NCBI GenBank assembly: GCA_043798715.1
Contig: JAZDOK010000100.1
Location: forward strand, 186,001 to 250,000
DNA length: 64,000 nucleotides
Direction: 5' to 3'
DNA from: JAZDOK01 sp043798715
Lineage (GTDB): Bacteria; Vulcanimicrobiota; JAZDOK01
Positions within the stretch are counted from its first letter, which is position 1; the number at the start of each line of letters is the position of its first letter. This document shows, piece after piece, positions 8,099 through 16,118 of this stretch. The position numbers and the translations under genes are program-made. The notes under the pieces are model-generated. The model saw nothing but the letters and a program-made list of their open reading frames with translations. It had not been told where the DNA came from and ran no database searches.

Positions 8099-10918
8099 AT
8101 GAACTTTAATACGAGAATATGGCTTTTAGTTTTTCTCTTTGCCGCGCTTATTTGCCCCTGGCCCTCTTTTTCTCAGAGTGTTCATGAAAAACCGGACTCT
8201 CTTTTTAATCTGGGCTCTAAGCTTTATCATAAAGGCGATATTGGGGGAGCTGTTCAATGCTGGCTTCAGGCTTTGGAGATTTTGAAAAAAACACCGGGGA
8301 CCGAAAGAGACCAGGCTGACTGCTGCAAAAACATTGGCGCGTCCTTGATTGAGACAGGCAAATACGAGGAGGGTATAAAGTATCAGAATCTGGCCCTGGA
8401 AATGTACAAAAAAACGCCCGGGACCGAAAGAAACCAGGCTGGCTGCCATAAAAATATCGGCGTGGCCTCGGAGGAACTGGGCCGATATGAGGAAGGCATA
8501 AAGTATCAGAATCTGGCCCTGGAAATGTATAAAAAAACACCCGGGACAGAGAAAAATCAGGCTGGCTGCCATGCAAACATCGGCGCGGCATTGGAGGAAT
8601 TGGGCATATATGAGGAAGGCATAAAGCACCAGAATCTGGCCCTGGAAATGTATAAAAAGATGCCCGGGACGGAGAGAAGGCAGGCCGGCTGTTATGTAAA
8701 CATTGGGCTGGCATCAAGTGGCGTGGGCAAATATGAGGAGGATATAAAGTACCAGAATCTGGCCCTGGAAATGTATAAAAAGATGCCGGGGACTGAAAGA
8801 AACCAGGCTGACTGCTGTAAAAACATCGGGTTGGCATTAAGTAGCATGGGCAAATACGAGGAGGATATAAAGTATCAGAATCTGGCCCTGGAGACGTTTA
8901 AAAAAACGCCCGGAACAAAAAAAGAACAGGATGGCTGTTATCAGAATATCGGCGATGCTTTAAGATATGCACATAAGTTTGATGATGCCATTCAAGCCTA
9001 TTGTCTCATACCAAAGGAGAGACGCAGTTGGCTGCTTTCACTTGGATTGGCAAAAGCTTATGAAGGAAAAGGAAATCCATGGGAAGCCTCTTCAAACTAT
9101 ATTGATGCAGTGAATTCCGCAGAAGAAAAACGGGAAGAGGCTCTTTGGAACGAAGCGCGGATGGGAGTATTTGAGGAGCCTTCCAATGTATATTCTTGTT
9201 TTTCACGATTCCTTGTTTCCCTTTCCCAAAAGAATATGTCGCTTTCCCGACCGGAGCTTTCTTTATTGGCGTCTTCAAAGGACCCGGTAAAAGCAAATCT
9301 GGAAACGGCCTTCTATTATTCAGAAGCGGGAAAAGCGAGAACAACCCTTGATTTGCTCCAGGAAAGAAACGTGCTTTTCAGGGAAAAAGCTCCTTCCGAA
9401 CTTTTTAAAGAGGACTTAAGCCTTCAGAAACAGATTGCACTCTTACATGGGTCAAAAAAGGAAGAAACGGGAAAGAAAGCACAGGAACTGCAACAGAGGA
9501 GAGACCAGATAGGAGCTGAGATAAAAAAGTCACTCATCGGAAAATATCAAAGACCCGAAATTAAAAATGCGGTGGAAGTTCAAGAAAAGATGCCGGAAGA
9601 TACCGCAGTTCTGGAATATGTGGTCCTTCCCGAGGAAACCGTTCTGTTTGTTCTGACGAAAAACACTCTTGATGCCTTCCGTATAAACATCGAGTCCCGG
9701 GTTCCCGGAGAAATTATAGCACAGGCCAAAGAGGCGGCCGCCAACGCTCCCGCTTCAGCGGGACTGGAAGCGGGAAAGAAAAAATCATCCATCGGGCTTG
9801 AGGGGCTCATCAGGCTTTACCGGCAACCAATGGAAAATCCTGAACTATCATCATCATCCCGGGTTTATATGGAAGCGGGAAAGTTTCTGGCCGATTTGCT
9901 CATTCCCGAGGGATCAAGAAATTTACTTAAAAAAACAAAGCATCTTCTGATCATTCCAGACGGGGTCTTATGTTATCTTCCCTTCAACGCCTTGATTCTC
10001 GGTTCTAATTCCGGTTCCCTCAAACCGGGAGATTTCAGCGACTGCCATTACCTGGTGGAGGATTATGCCGTAAGCTATGTTCCCTCCCTGGCCCTTCTTG
10101 ACACCGTTTATCTTCAGGCAGAGGAGCGGGCGAAGGAAAGACCACCAGAGGGGAAAAAACTTGCGGCTTTTGCCGACCCCGTATTTGACGGCACAGACCC
10201 GAGGTTAAAAGTTAAAACTTCAGCCGTGGAGCCTTCGGAACTCTTGACCGGAGACGAAATGTTTCTTTGCTCTTACTATAAAGATAGAGGGCTTTCTTTC
10301 CTTCGTCTTCCAGAAACCAAAGATGAGTCGGAAACCATTGCCGGATTGTTTCCTGAATTTATTGTCCGGGAAAGCCCCGATGCCTCACCCTCTGATAAGC
10401 CGTCAATCGTGTATGCAGGGTTGGCCGCGACTGATATAAAGGCGAAATCGCCGGAGATGAAGGAATATAAATATATTTTATTTTCAACACACGGATTGGT
10501 TGACGCCCTGAATCCCTGGCTTTCCTGCATAGCCTTGACCGATGAAAAGCCTGCCGGTGAAAGAGCGCCGGCCTTTCTTAAAGTCGAAGATTTCTTTTCC
10601 ATGGATTTGGACGCCGACCTTGTAACTTTATCCGCCTGTCAGGCGCCTCTGGGAATAGTTAAGGGCGGGGAGGGGATGGCGGGATTTTCCACTGCCCTGT
10701 TTTATGCAGGCGCCTCCAGTGTCTGCGTAAGCCTCTGGAGCGCTCCTCCGCTTGCCGCGAAAGCAATCATGGCGGATTTTTATAAAGGAATCGCGGAAGG
10801 AAAAACAGGCAAAGCGGAAGCGCTGCGCCGCGCACAGCTCAAACTTCTTCGCAGTGATAAAAAGTATGCCCATCCCTTCTTCTGGGCGGCCTTCATGCTC
10901 CTCGGGGACTATAAATAA
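8099..10918 (+). CDS. Exported TPR-CHAT protein (caspase-like peptidase domain)
   Basis: A 939-aa protein with a signal peptide (residues 1-26, LLVFLFAALICPWPSFSQ) and an array of near-identical 41-residue TPR-type units at about residues 54-299. A helical linker follows, then a C-terminal CHAT domain from about residue 600. The CHAT dyad is visible: His798 in LFSTHG and Cys847 in LSACQ, followed by GGEGMAGFSTALFYAG and HPFFWAAFMLLGD. CHAT proteins are clan CD cysteine peptidases, often protein-interaction triggered. Base composition is visibly AT-richer than the flanking genes, suggesting transfer. Natural substrate and partner are unknown. Confidence 0.88.
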   Translation: MNFNTRIWLLVFLFAALICPWPSFSQSVHEKPDSLFNLGSKLYHKGDIGGAVQCWLQALEILKKTPGTERDQADCCKNIGASLIETGKYEEGIKYQNLALEMYKKTPGTERNQAGCHKNIGVASEELGRYEEGIKYQNLALEMYKKTPGTEKNQAGCHANIGAALEELGIYEEGIKHQNLALEMYKKMPGTERRQAGCYVNIGLASSGVGKYEEDIKYQNLALEMYKKMPGTERNQADCCKNIGLALSSMGKYEEDIKYQNLALETFKKTPGTKKEQDGCYQNIGDALRYAHKFDDAIQAYCLIPKERRSWLLSLGLAKAYEGKGNPWEASSNYIDAVNSAEEKREEALWNEARMGVFEEPSNVYSCFSRFLVSLSQKNMSLSRPELSLLASSKDPVKANLETAFYYSEAGKARTTLDLLQERNVLFREKAPSELFKEDLSLQKQIALLHGSKKEETGKKAQELQQRRDQIGAEIKKSLIGKYQRPEIKNAVEVQEKMPEDTAVLEYVVLPEETVLFVLTKNTLDAFRINIESRVPGEIIAQAKEAAANAPASAGLEAGKKKSSIGLEGLIRLYRQPMENPELSSSSRVYMEAGKFLADLLIPEGSRNLLKKTKHLLIIPDGVLCYLPFNALILGSNSGSLKPGDFSDCHYLVEDYAVSYVPSLALLDTVYLQAEERAKERPPEGKKLAAFADPVFDGTDPRLKVKTSAVEPSELLTGDEMFLCSYYKDRGLSFLRLPETKDESETIAGLFPEFIVRESPDASPSDKPSIVYAGLAATDIKAKSPEMKEYKYILFSTHGLVDALNPWLSCIALTDEKPAGERAPAFLKVEDFFSMDLDADLVTLSACQAPLGIVKGGEGMAGFSTALFYAGASSVCVSLWSAPPLAAKAIMADFYKGIAEGKTGKAEALRRAQLKLLRSDKKYAHPFFWAAFMLLGDYK
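8258..8995 (+). repeat. Six tandem 123-bp repeats encoding 41-aa TPR-like units
   Basis: The phrase TATCAGAATCTGGCCCTGGA or a close variant recurs at 8381, 8504, 8627, 8750 and 8873, exactly 123 bases apart. A degenerate first unit starts at 8258. Each unit encodes a core like YQNLALEMYKKTPGTERNQA. The high nucleotide identity implies recent duplication or recombination, so copy number may vary between strains. Confidence 0.9.
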
Positions 10919-10965
10919 CTTCGCATGCCGATAAAAAGTTTCGGGCTGCGGGAAATGTCTTGCTC

Positions 10966-11003
10966 CGGGGATTGAAAATTTGGATTTCAAGACCCGATCC
11001 CCG
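10966..11003. terminator. Possible bidirectional terminator hairpin between convergent genes
   Basis: CGGGGAT (10966-10972) pairs with ATCCCCG (10997-11003), and TGAAA pairs with TTTCA inside it. It lies in the 99-base gap between the convergent TPR-CHAT and C45 genes and is followed by TTTCAAG on the plus strand. There is no long U-run, so the call is tentative. Confidence 0.4.
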
Positions 11004-11017
11004 TTTCAAGATATACC

Positions 11018-12358
11018 TCAAAACGGATTGCCGCTGAAGACCTGGATGTAGTTCGGGCTGTGCAGGGGGGGCTGCCCCGCCGGCTGAAAGGAGACCCACG
11101 TCTCGAGCGTCTCCATGTCCATGATGATGGATTGAACCTCGGATTCGCCGTCATTATATCGCCAGATGGCTCCGTAGAGCGCCTTGCCCTTCTGTTCTTC
11201 GTCGGGCCCGGGCCCGGGATAGCCGGTGATGACTTTCATGACATCCATCGTAATCTTGCCCTGCGCGAGATATTGCTGATAGAGGTTGATGAACGAGCCC
11301 CACCGGGGCGCGTTCCCGAACCATCTACCGCTGTTGTCTATAGTCCCCGGAAGGGTGAACCAGTTCACGACGGCGATGGCATTCGGAAAGTTCCACGGAG
11401 GGATCTCCGTCTTGAGGGCGGAGGTGGCGGTTCTCAACCCGCTGAAGGGCGATTGGATGTCGACCTCCAGGACCGCCGCGCGGTCCGCATCGGCCAGGAA
11501 GATGTTGAAATCATACGCGTATCTCTTGCCTCCAAAAAAATCCGCTATGCCCTGAAGGCTCGTCTGGTTCTCGAGGGCATACCGGAGGTCCATCGGATAG
11601 GACCTTTCGTTCCCGTGCAGCAGGTAGGAGTCAACGGCATCGCTGTCCAGGATCGCCCCGAACACGCCGCCGGCGCTCAAACCGCTGATGGTGTGCAACT
11701 GGCCGAGGAAGCCGAAGAGGACGATTGACTTGCTGCCGTTGTGCAGGATCGCAACCGTCTGCAGGTAGGCCAGGTTCTGGAGGGTGACGTCGACCCATTC
11801 CAGGTTGCGGCCGAGGATCGTCTTCCCCCTCTCCGTCGCGTCGCCGAAGGCGGCGGAGGCGGAACAGCTGCTCACGCGCAGGACGTCCGGTCCGAGCTCA
11901 TAGACGAGGAGCTTGTTCCGGGAGAGCTTTCCGTTCCCCAGCGTGTCGTCCGTATCGGAAAAGACCGACTGCATCCCCCGAATCTCGTCCTGGTACTCCG
12001 TCGGGATATTGGGGAGGATGGCTTGCGCTCGTTCTACAAGCTTCTCGAAGGTGAGGTGCTCATCCCATATATGCAACTGGTCGAACATCGCCTTCAGCCC
12101 CGCATCGACCTGCGACTCGAAGCCGAGTACGCCGTTTTTGATCTGCAGGGCGTATTGCCGCCCGATGTCGTAGTGGCCCGCGGCCTGCATGTTGATGTCG
12201 ACCTTGTAATACAGGTCATTCACTCTATTCAGCGTCACGACTACAGGGCTTGGGGACGGGGACGGGCCGCTCTCATGGGACGTCGAGGAACTGCACCCCT
12301 GGAGCGCCGTGAAGGCCAGCAGGATGACTACGACAATGGCCATTTTGAAATCTTTCAT
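11018..12358 (-). CDS. Lipoprotein with C45-type (acyl-CoA:6-APA acyltransferase-like) NTN-hydrolase domain
   Basis: A 446-aa protein with a lipoprotein signal (TALQGC, Cys22) and then a Ser/Pro linker (SPSPSP). The segment VLRVSSCSASAAFGDAT, with candidate nucleophile Cys165, followed by GKTILGRNLEWVD, resembles the autoprocessing site of C45 peptidases and related conjugated-amide hydrolases. It is therefore probably an envelope amidase or acyltransferase. The ATG at 12358 is supported by AGGAGG 5 bases upstream. The gene lies immediately downstream of a mobile element, whose left end abuts its ribosome site, so its expression may depend on the element. Substrate unknown. Confidence 0.72.
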   Translation of the reverse strand: MKDFKMAIVVVILLAFTALQGCSSSTSHESGPSPSPSPVVVTLNRVNDLYYKVDINMQAAGHYDIGRQYALQIKNGVLGFESQVDAGLKAMFDQLHIWDEHLTFEKLVERAQAILPNIPTEYQDEIRGMQSVFSDTDDTLGNGKLSRNKLLVYELGPDVLRVSSCSASAAFGDATERGKTILGRNLEWVDVTLQNLAYLQTVAILHNGSKSIVLFGFLGQLHTISGLSAGGVFGAILDSDAVDSYLLHGNERSYPMDLRYALENQTSLQGIADFFGGKRYAYDFNIFLADADRAAVLEVDIQSPFSGLRTATSALKTEIPPWNFPNAIAVVNWFTLPGTIDNSGRWFGNAPRWGSFINLYQQYLAQGKITMDVMKVITGYPGPGPDEEQKGKALYGAIWRYNDGESEVQSIIMDMETLETWVSFQPAGQPPLHSPNYIQVFSGNPF

Positions 12359-12372
12359 GGGATCCTCCTTTT

Positions 12373-12394
12373 AATGGGGACACAATACTATTTA
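12373..12394 (+). repeat. Left terminal inverted repeat of the RAYT element
   Basis: Starts AATGGGGACACAATACTA and is a perfect reverse complement of 13090-13111. The transposase TAG stop lies at 12388-12390 inside it. Confidence 0.9.
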
Positions 12395-13053
12395 TTATTT
12401 AGCCTTGGCCTCCCTCGAGGAAGAAATCTCAAGATACGGCCGGTGAGTTCCTCAGCTCTCTCAACGAAGTCATTATTTCCGCATATTCTACCGGTTTTTA
12501 CCTTTTTTTGTAAACAATCCTTCATCTCTTTCTCAGTGTCCTTGGTTAGAAATTCTCTCCAATCCATCTCCTCTAAATAGAGAGATTCCTTAACTAAGGG
12601 GTCTTTGTCTTTCAAGCCGACTCTCCAGGCAGCGCTTGACCATGTGTAATCCCAGGGTTCCTGCGCCAGTCCAGCCCGCACCGGATTGCGCTCAATGTAT
12701 CGAACAGCAGCGTAAAGGTGTCTTTCATCAAGAGGACATGAGTAGAATCTTCCCTGAAATAAATATCCACGGACATCTTGGACGCTGTTGACATTAAATG
12801 TGTATCTGCGATGAGCCTCACCAATAGCCCTGGCCAGAGATTTTTCTTCGGAAGGGACGGCAATGAGATGGATATGGTTGCTCATAAGGCAATAAGCAAG
12901 GAATGTGACGCCATGGCGGGAGCCCTGGGATGAAAGCAAATGAAGATATTCAATACGATTTTGAGCGGAGAAAAAAACATCCTGCGATCTGACGCCGCGT
13001 TGTGTTACATGATGAGGATGACCCGGTATAACAATTCTTGCAATTCTTGCCAT
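12388..13053 (-). CDS. REP-associated tyrosine transposase (RAYT, Y1/IS200-like)
   Basis: A 221-aa single-strand transposase or endonuclease of the HUH Y1 class. It opens MARIARIVIPGHPHHVTQRG and has the HUH-type metal motif in SNHIHLIAVP near residue 60. The presumed catalytic Tyr is in AAVRYIERNPVRAGL, and YTWSSAAWR follows, all typical of RAYTs. These proteins act on palindromic REP sequences flanking the gene, consistent with the inverted repeats here. No frameshift is present, so it looks intact. Base composition is AT-richer than the neighbouring nuo genes. Confidence 0.92.
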   Translation of the reverse strand: MARIARIVIPGHPHHVTQRGVRSQDVFFSAQNRIEYLHLLSSQGSRHGVTFLAYCLMSNHIHLIAVPSEEKSLARAIGEAHRRYTFNVNSVQDVRGYLFQGRFYSCPLDERHLYAAVRYIERNPVRAGLAQEPWDYTWSSAAWRVGLKDKDPLVKESLYLEEMDWREFLTKDTEKEMKDCLQKKVKTGRICGNNDFVERAEELTGRILRFLPRGRPRLNNK

Positions 13054-13089
13054 AAGGATATTTTACCATTAATATAGAGAAGATGCAAT

Positions 13090-13111
13090 TAAATAGTATT
13101 GTGTCCCCATT
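13090..13111 (-). repeat. Right terminal inverted repeat of the RAYT element
   Basis: Contains AGTATTGTGTCCCC and is the exact reverse complement of 12373-12394. It ends 8 bases from the stop of nuoN, so the element sits just past the end of the complex I operon. Confidence 0.9.
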
Positions 13112-13119
13112 TTTCCCCA

Positions 13120-14598
13120 TTACATCCCCAATCCAGCTAAAAAGCTCTTGGCCACGGAGAAGGTCCAGGAGGTGAAGGCGGGGAGGAGGCCGAGGGCGGC
13201 GGCGGCCAGGGCGGAGACTATTATGACGACGGCGCAGGGGGCGGGGATGCGGATGGGTTCCTGGTTTTTCGGCTCCACCAGGTAGGCCTGGCGGAGGACG
13301 CCGAGGTAGTAATAGAGCGAGATGACGCTGGTCAGAATACCGATTAAGGCCAGGAGGTAGAGTTTTTCCCCGCAGGCCGAGGCGAAGAGGTAGAACTTGC
13401 CGATGAAGCCCGAGAGAGGCGGAAGGCCCGCCGCGGAGAGAAGGGTAATCGCCAGGACGAAGGCCAGGGCCGGCGAGCGCCTTCCCAGCCCGGCGAAGTT
13501 TTCAATCCTGTCGGAACCGGTGGCCTCCTCTACTAAGAACACCACGGCGAAGGCCCCCATCGCGGTGAGGGCATATATTACAATATAGAATAGCGCGGCC
13601 CCGAGCCCTTCGGCCGAACCTGCGGCCAGGGCGGTCAGAAGGTAGCCCATGTGGGCCACGCCCGAGTAGGCCAGCATCCTCTTGATGGAGGTCTGGGGCA
13701 GGGCGGCCAGGTTTCCCACCAGCATCGAGAGAAGCGAGAGCACCGCGAAAAGAAAGACCCACTCCGCCTTAAAAGGCGAGAGCGCCGTGAAGAAGAGACG
13801 CAGGAGAATGACAAGCCCCGCCGCCTTGGGCCCGGCGGCGATGAAGGCGGTGATGGGGGTGGGCGCGCCCTCGTAGACATCGGGGGCCCACATATGGAAG
13901 GGCGCTGCGATGATTTTAAAGCCGACCCCGGCCAGCAGAAATGCGATTCCCAGGAGCCAGACCGGTGAGAAATCGGCGCTGAAGGAAGGAGAAAGAAGAA
14001 TCATGGAAAGGCGGGTGGAGCCGCTCAAGCCGTAGATCAGGCTCAGCCCGTAGAGGAAGAAGACCGAGGATAAAGCTCCCAGGATAAAATACTTAAGACC
14101 CGCCTCGCTGGAGCGGGACTCTTTCTTTTTAGAGGCTGCCAGCACGTACATCGGGATGGACATGAGTTCGATCGAGAGAAAGAGCGTGACCAGCTCCCCG
14201 GCCGAGGCCGTGAGGAGCATCCCGCAGGCGATGAATAAAATTAGAATTAAGGGGACACAATACTTAATTCCTTGTGTTTTGCTAATTAAGTTTTGTGTCC
14301 CCTCAGTCATGCTGAGGAGAACGGCCAGGGCCGCAATCAGAAGGAAGGTGAGCTTGAAAAAGAGGGCCAGGTGGTCTAGGATGAAAAATCCCTTAAAGAG
14401 TGAGAGCTGGTCGTCCCAGAGAGTGGCCGCAGCCAGGCCTGCCAGGACGATCCCGAAGAGGGAAATATTGCCGAGCGCCTTTTTCCCTTTTACCCAGAAA
14501 GCATCCAAAAGAAGCACCAGGACGGCAGTCACCAGAACGATGAGTTCCGGGGAGAGAGGGCGCAGGGCCCTCCATATTTCAAGGTAATTGAAGGTCAA
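13120..14598 (-). CDS. nuoN: NADH-quinone oxidoreductase subunit N, with in-frame palindrome insertion
   Basis: Antiporter-like proton-pumping subunit of complex I, 492 aa with about 14 membrane helices. Family motifs include ELMSIPMYVLAASKK, PFHMWAPDVYEGAPTPITAF and KRMLAYSGVAHMGYLL. A TTG start at 14598 overlaps the nuoM stop (TTGA). Residues 99-117 (around EGTQNLISKTQGIKYC) are encoded by a hairpin repeat and do not look like the usual loop before GMLLTASAGELVTLFLS. The reading frame is kept. It is the last gene of the operon and is followed by the RAYT element. Confidence 0.94.
   Translation of the reverse strand: MTFNYLEIWRALRPLSPELIVLVTAVLVLLLDAFWVKGKKALGNISLFGIVLAGLAAATLWDDQLSLFKGFFILDHLALFFKLTFLLIAALAVLLSMTEGTQNLISKTQGIKYCVPLILILFIACGMLLTASAGELVTLFLSIELMSIPMYVLAASKKKESRSSEAGLKYFILGALSSVFFLYGLSLIYGLSGSTRLSMILLSPSFSADFSPVWLLGIAFLLAGVGFKIIAAPFHMWAPDVYEGAPTPITAFIAAGPKAAGLVILLRLFFTALSPFKAEWVFLFAVLSLLSMLVGNLAALPQTSIKRMLAYSGVAHMGYLLTALAAGSAEGLGAALFYIVIYALTAMGAFAVVFLVEEATGSDRIENFAGLGRRSPALAFVLAITLLSAAGLPPLSGFIGKFYLFASACGEKLYLLALIGILTSVISLYYYLGVLRQAYLVEPKNQEPIRIPAPCAVVIIVSALAAAALGLLPAFTSWTFSVAKSFLAGLGM
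14250..14303. repeat. 54-bp REP/MITE-like palindrome inside nuoN
   Basis: Left arm 14250-14269 (AGGGGACACAATACTTAATT) pairs with 14284-14303 at 19 of 20 positions across a 14-base loop. It shares GGGGACACAATACT with the ends of the RAYT element at 12373-13111. Its 54 bases equal 18 codons and it keeps nuoN open. Confidence 0.9.
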
Positions 14599-16112
14599 TG
14601 GAAACTACCCCCAAAAATCGTCAGGAATTGCATAACGGAGATCCTGGCCGTGTCTATGATGAATGATGGGTGGAGGCCGAAGAGGAGGATGGAAAGAAGG
14701 AGGAGCGCCAGGGGCCATTTTTCGATTCCGGCCAGATCCGATAGCGCCTCATATTCAGGTTTGAGAGGGCCGAAGAAGATTTTCTGGACGGCCCTGAGGA
14801 TATAGATGGCGGCCAGAAGCAGGCTCAGGATGGAGAGGGCCGCCAGGATGGGAAAGCTCTCAAAAGCGCCCACAAAGACCAGAAATTCAGCCACGAAACC
14901 GCTCATCCCGGGAAGCCCCAGCGCCGCCAGTCCCCCCGCCGTCATCAGGGCGGCCAGGAAGGGCAACCGGGTGGCCAGCCCCCCCAGGCTCTCAAGGTTC
15001 CGGGAGTGGGCTTTTTCATAGACCAATCCGGCTCCGCAGAAGAGGAGGGCGGTGATGACCCCGTGGGAGACCATCTGGAAAAGGGCGCCGCTGATGCCGG
15101 TCGGATTTAAGCAGGCCAGCCCCAGCAGGACGAAACCCATGTGGCTTATGCTCGAGTAGGCTATGAGATACTTGAGATCCTTCTGGGCCATGGAGCACAG
15201 CGCCCCGTAGAGAATGTTGACGACGGCCACCACCGCCAGGAACTTAAGCGCCCAGGCGGCCCCCTGTGGCAGGAGTCCCATGCCGACGCGCATGATCCCG
15301 TAGGCGCCCATCTTGAGGAGTAGTCCGGCCAGGAGCATGGAGACGGCGGTGGGGGCGGCGGAGTGCCCGTCCGGAAGCCAGGTGTGGAACGGGAAGATCC
15401 CGGCCTCGATGCCGAAGCCGACGAAGAAGAGGAGGAAGAGAATCTTCTGCTGTAAGAGTGGCAGAGCCGCCCCCGCCTGCATGAGGGCCGCCAGATCAAA
15501 GGTGCGGGCGCCGGAAAGGACGTTTATAGCCAGGATTCCCAGGAGGATGAGCCCCCCTCCGAGCTGGAGGTAGAGCATGAGCTTCATGGCCGAATCTTCC
15601 TTCCGGACCGGATGAAGCGGGTCCTCCCTGTTGGAGCCCCAGATGCCGATGAGGAAATACATGGGTACGGATGCCAGTTCGTAAAAAAGGAGGAAGAAGA
15701 AGAGGTCGAGGGAGAGGAAAAGGCCGAAGGAGCCCGCCAGCACCAGAAGGATCAGGACGAAATATTTTTTTTCATCCGTGCGGATATGGGAGGAGGCGAG
15801 GATGGCCGCCAAGGCCAGGATGCCCGAAAGAAGAATAAGCGGGGAATTTAAACCGTCCAATCCCAGGTGCCAGGAGATTCCCCAGGAGGGAAACCAGGGC
15901 AGGCGCTCTTCAAACCAGAAGGAGGCCGGGTTGGCTCCATTCAGGTACGGGTTGTAAAGCCAGAAGACGGCCGCCGAAAGCACAAAGGAAAAACTCGCGG
16001 CCAGAAGGGCGGTCAATTTAACGGCCCCGGCCCGGCCCTTCGGAAGAAGAAGCACGATGAGAGCGCCGCCCAGCGGAATGAGGATGAGAAGAAAGAGGAG
16101 CGGGATATTCAT
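14595..16112 (-). CDS. nuoM: NADH-quinone oxidoreductase subunit M
   Basis: Antiporter-like membrane subunit of complex I, 505 aa, about 14 helices. Key proton-channel motifs are visible: LFYELASVPMYFLIGIWG with the conserved Glu, FPFHTWLPDGHSAAPTAVSM, and LIAYSSISHMGFVLLG. The ATG at 16112 follows the nuoL stop by 6 bases, and the end overlaps nuoN. Length and motifs are normal. Confidence 0.96.
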   Translation of the reverse strand: MNIPLLFLLILIPLGGALIVLLLPKGRAGAVKLTALLAASFSFVLSAAVFWLYNPYLNGANPASFWFEERLPWFPSWGISWHLGLDGLNSPLILLSGILALAAILASSHIRTDEKKYFVLILLVLAGSFGLFLSLDLFFFLLFYELASVPMYFLIGIWGSNREDPLHPVRKEDSAMKLMLYLQLGGGLILLGILAINVLSGARTFDLAALMQAGAALPLLQQKILFLLFFVGFGIEAGIFPFHTWLPDGHSAAPTAVSMLLAGLLLKMGAYGIMRVGMGLLPQGAAWALKFLAVVAVVNILYGALCSMAQKDLKYLIAYSSISHMGFVLLGLACLNPTGISGALFQMVSHGVITALLFCGAGLVYEKAHSRNLESLGGLATRLPFLAALMTAGGLAALGLPGMSGFVAEFLVFVGAFESFPILAALSILSLLLAAIYILRAVQKIFFGPLKPEYEALSDLAGIEKWPLALLLLSILLFGLHPSFIIDTARISVMQFLTIFGGSFH

Positions 16113-16118
16113 ATAGTG

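Larger units (their letters stand above)
12373..13111 (-). mobile_element. RAYT-type element with perfect 22-bp terminal inverted repeats
   Basis: A 739-bp unit bounded by 12373-12394 and 13090-13111, which are exact reverse complements over 22 bases (core GGGGACACAATACTATTT). It holds one Y1/IS200-like transposase, and the transposase stop codon lies inside the left repeat. A related palindrome lies 1.1 kb away inside nuoN. No target-site duplication is obvious, as expected for this transposase class. Confidence 0.85.

Noticed and set aside
8258..8995. 123-bp periodic repeats as a CRISPR array
   Set aside because: The repeats are coding, contiguous and without variable spacers; they encode TPR units.
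14250..14303. nuoN hairpin as a transcription terminator or frameshifting disruption
   Set aside because: It is in the middle of an intact gene, is AT-rich without a U-run, and keeps the frame; insertion of a repeat unit explains it better.
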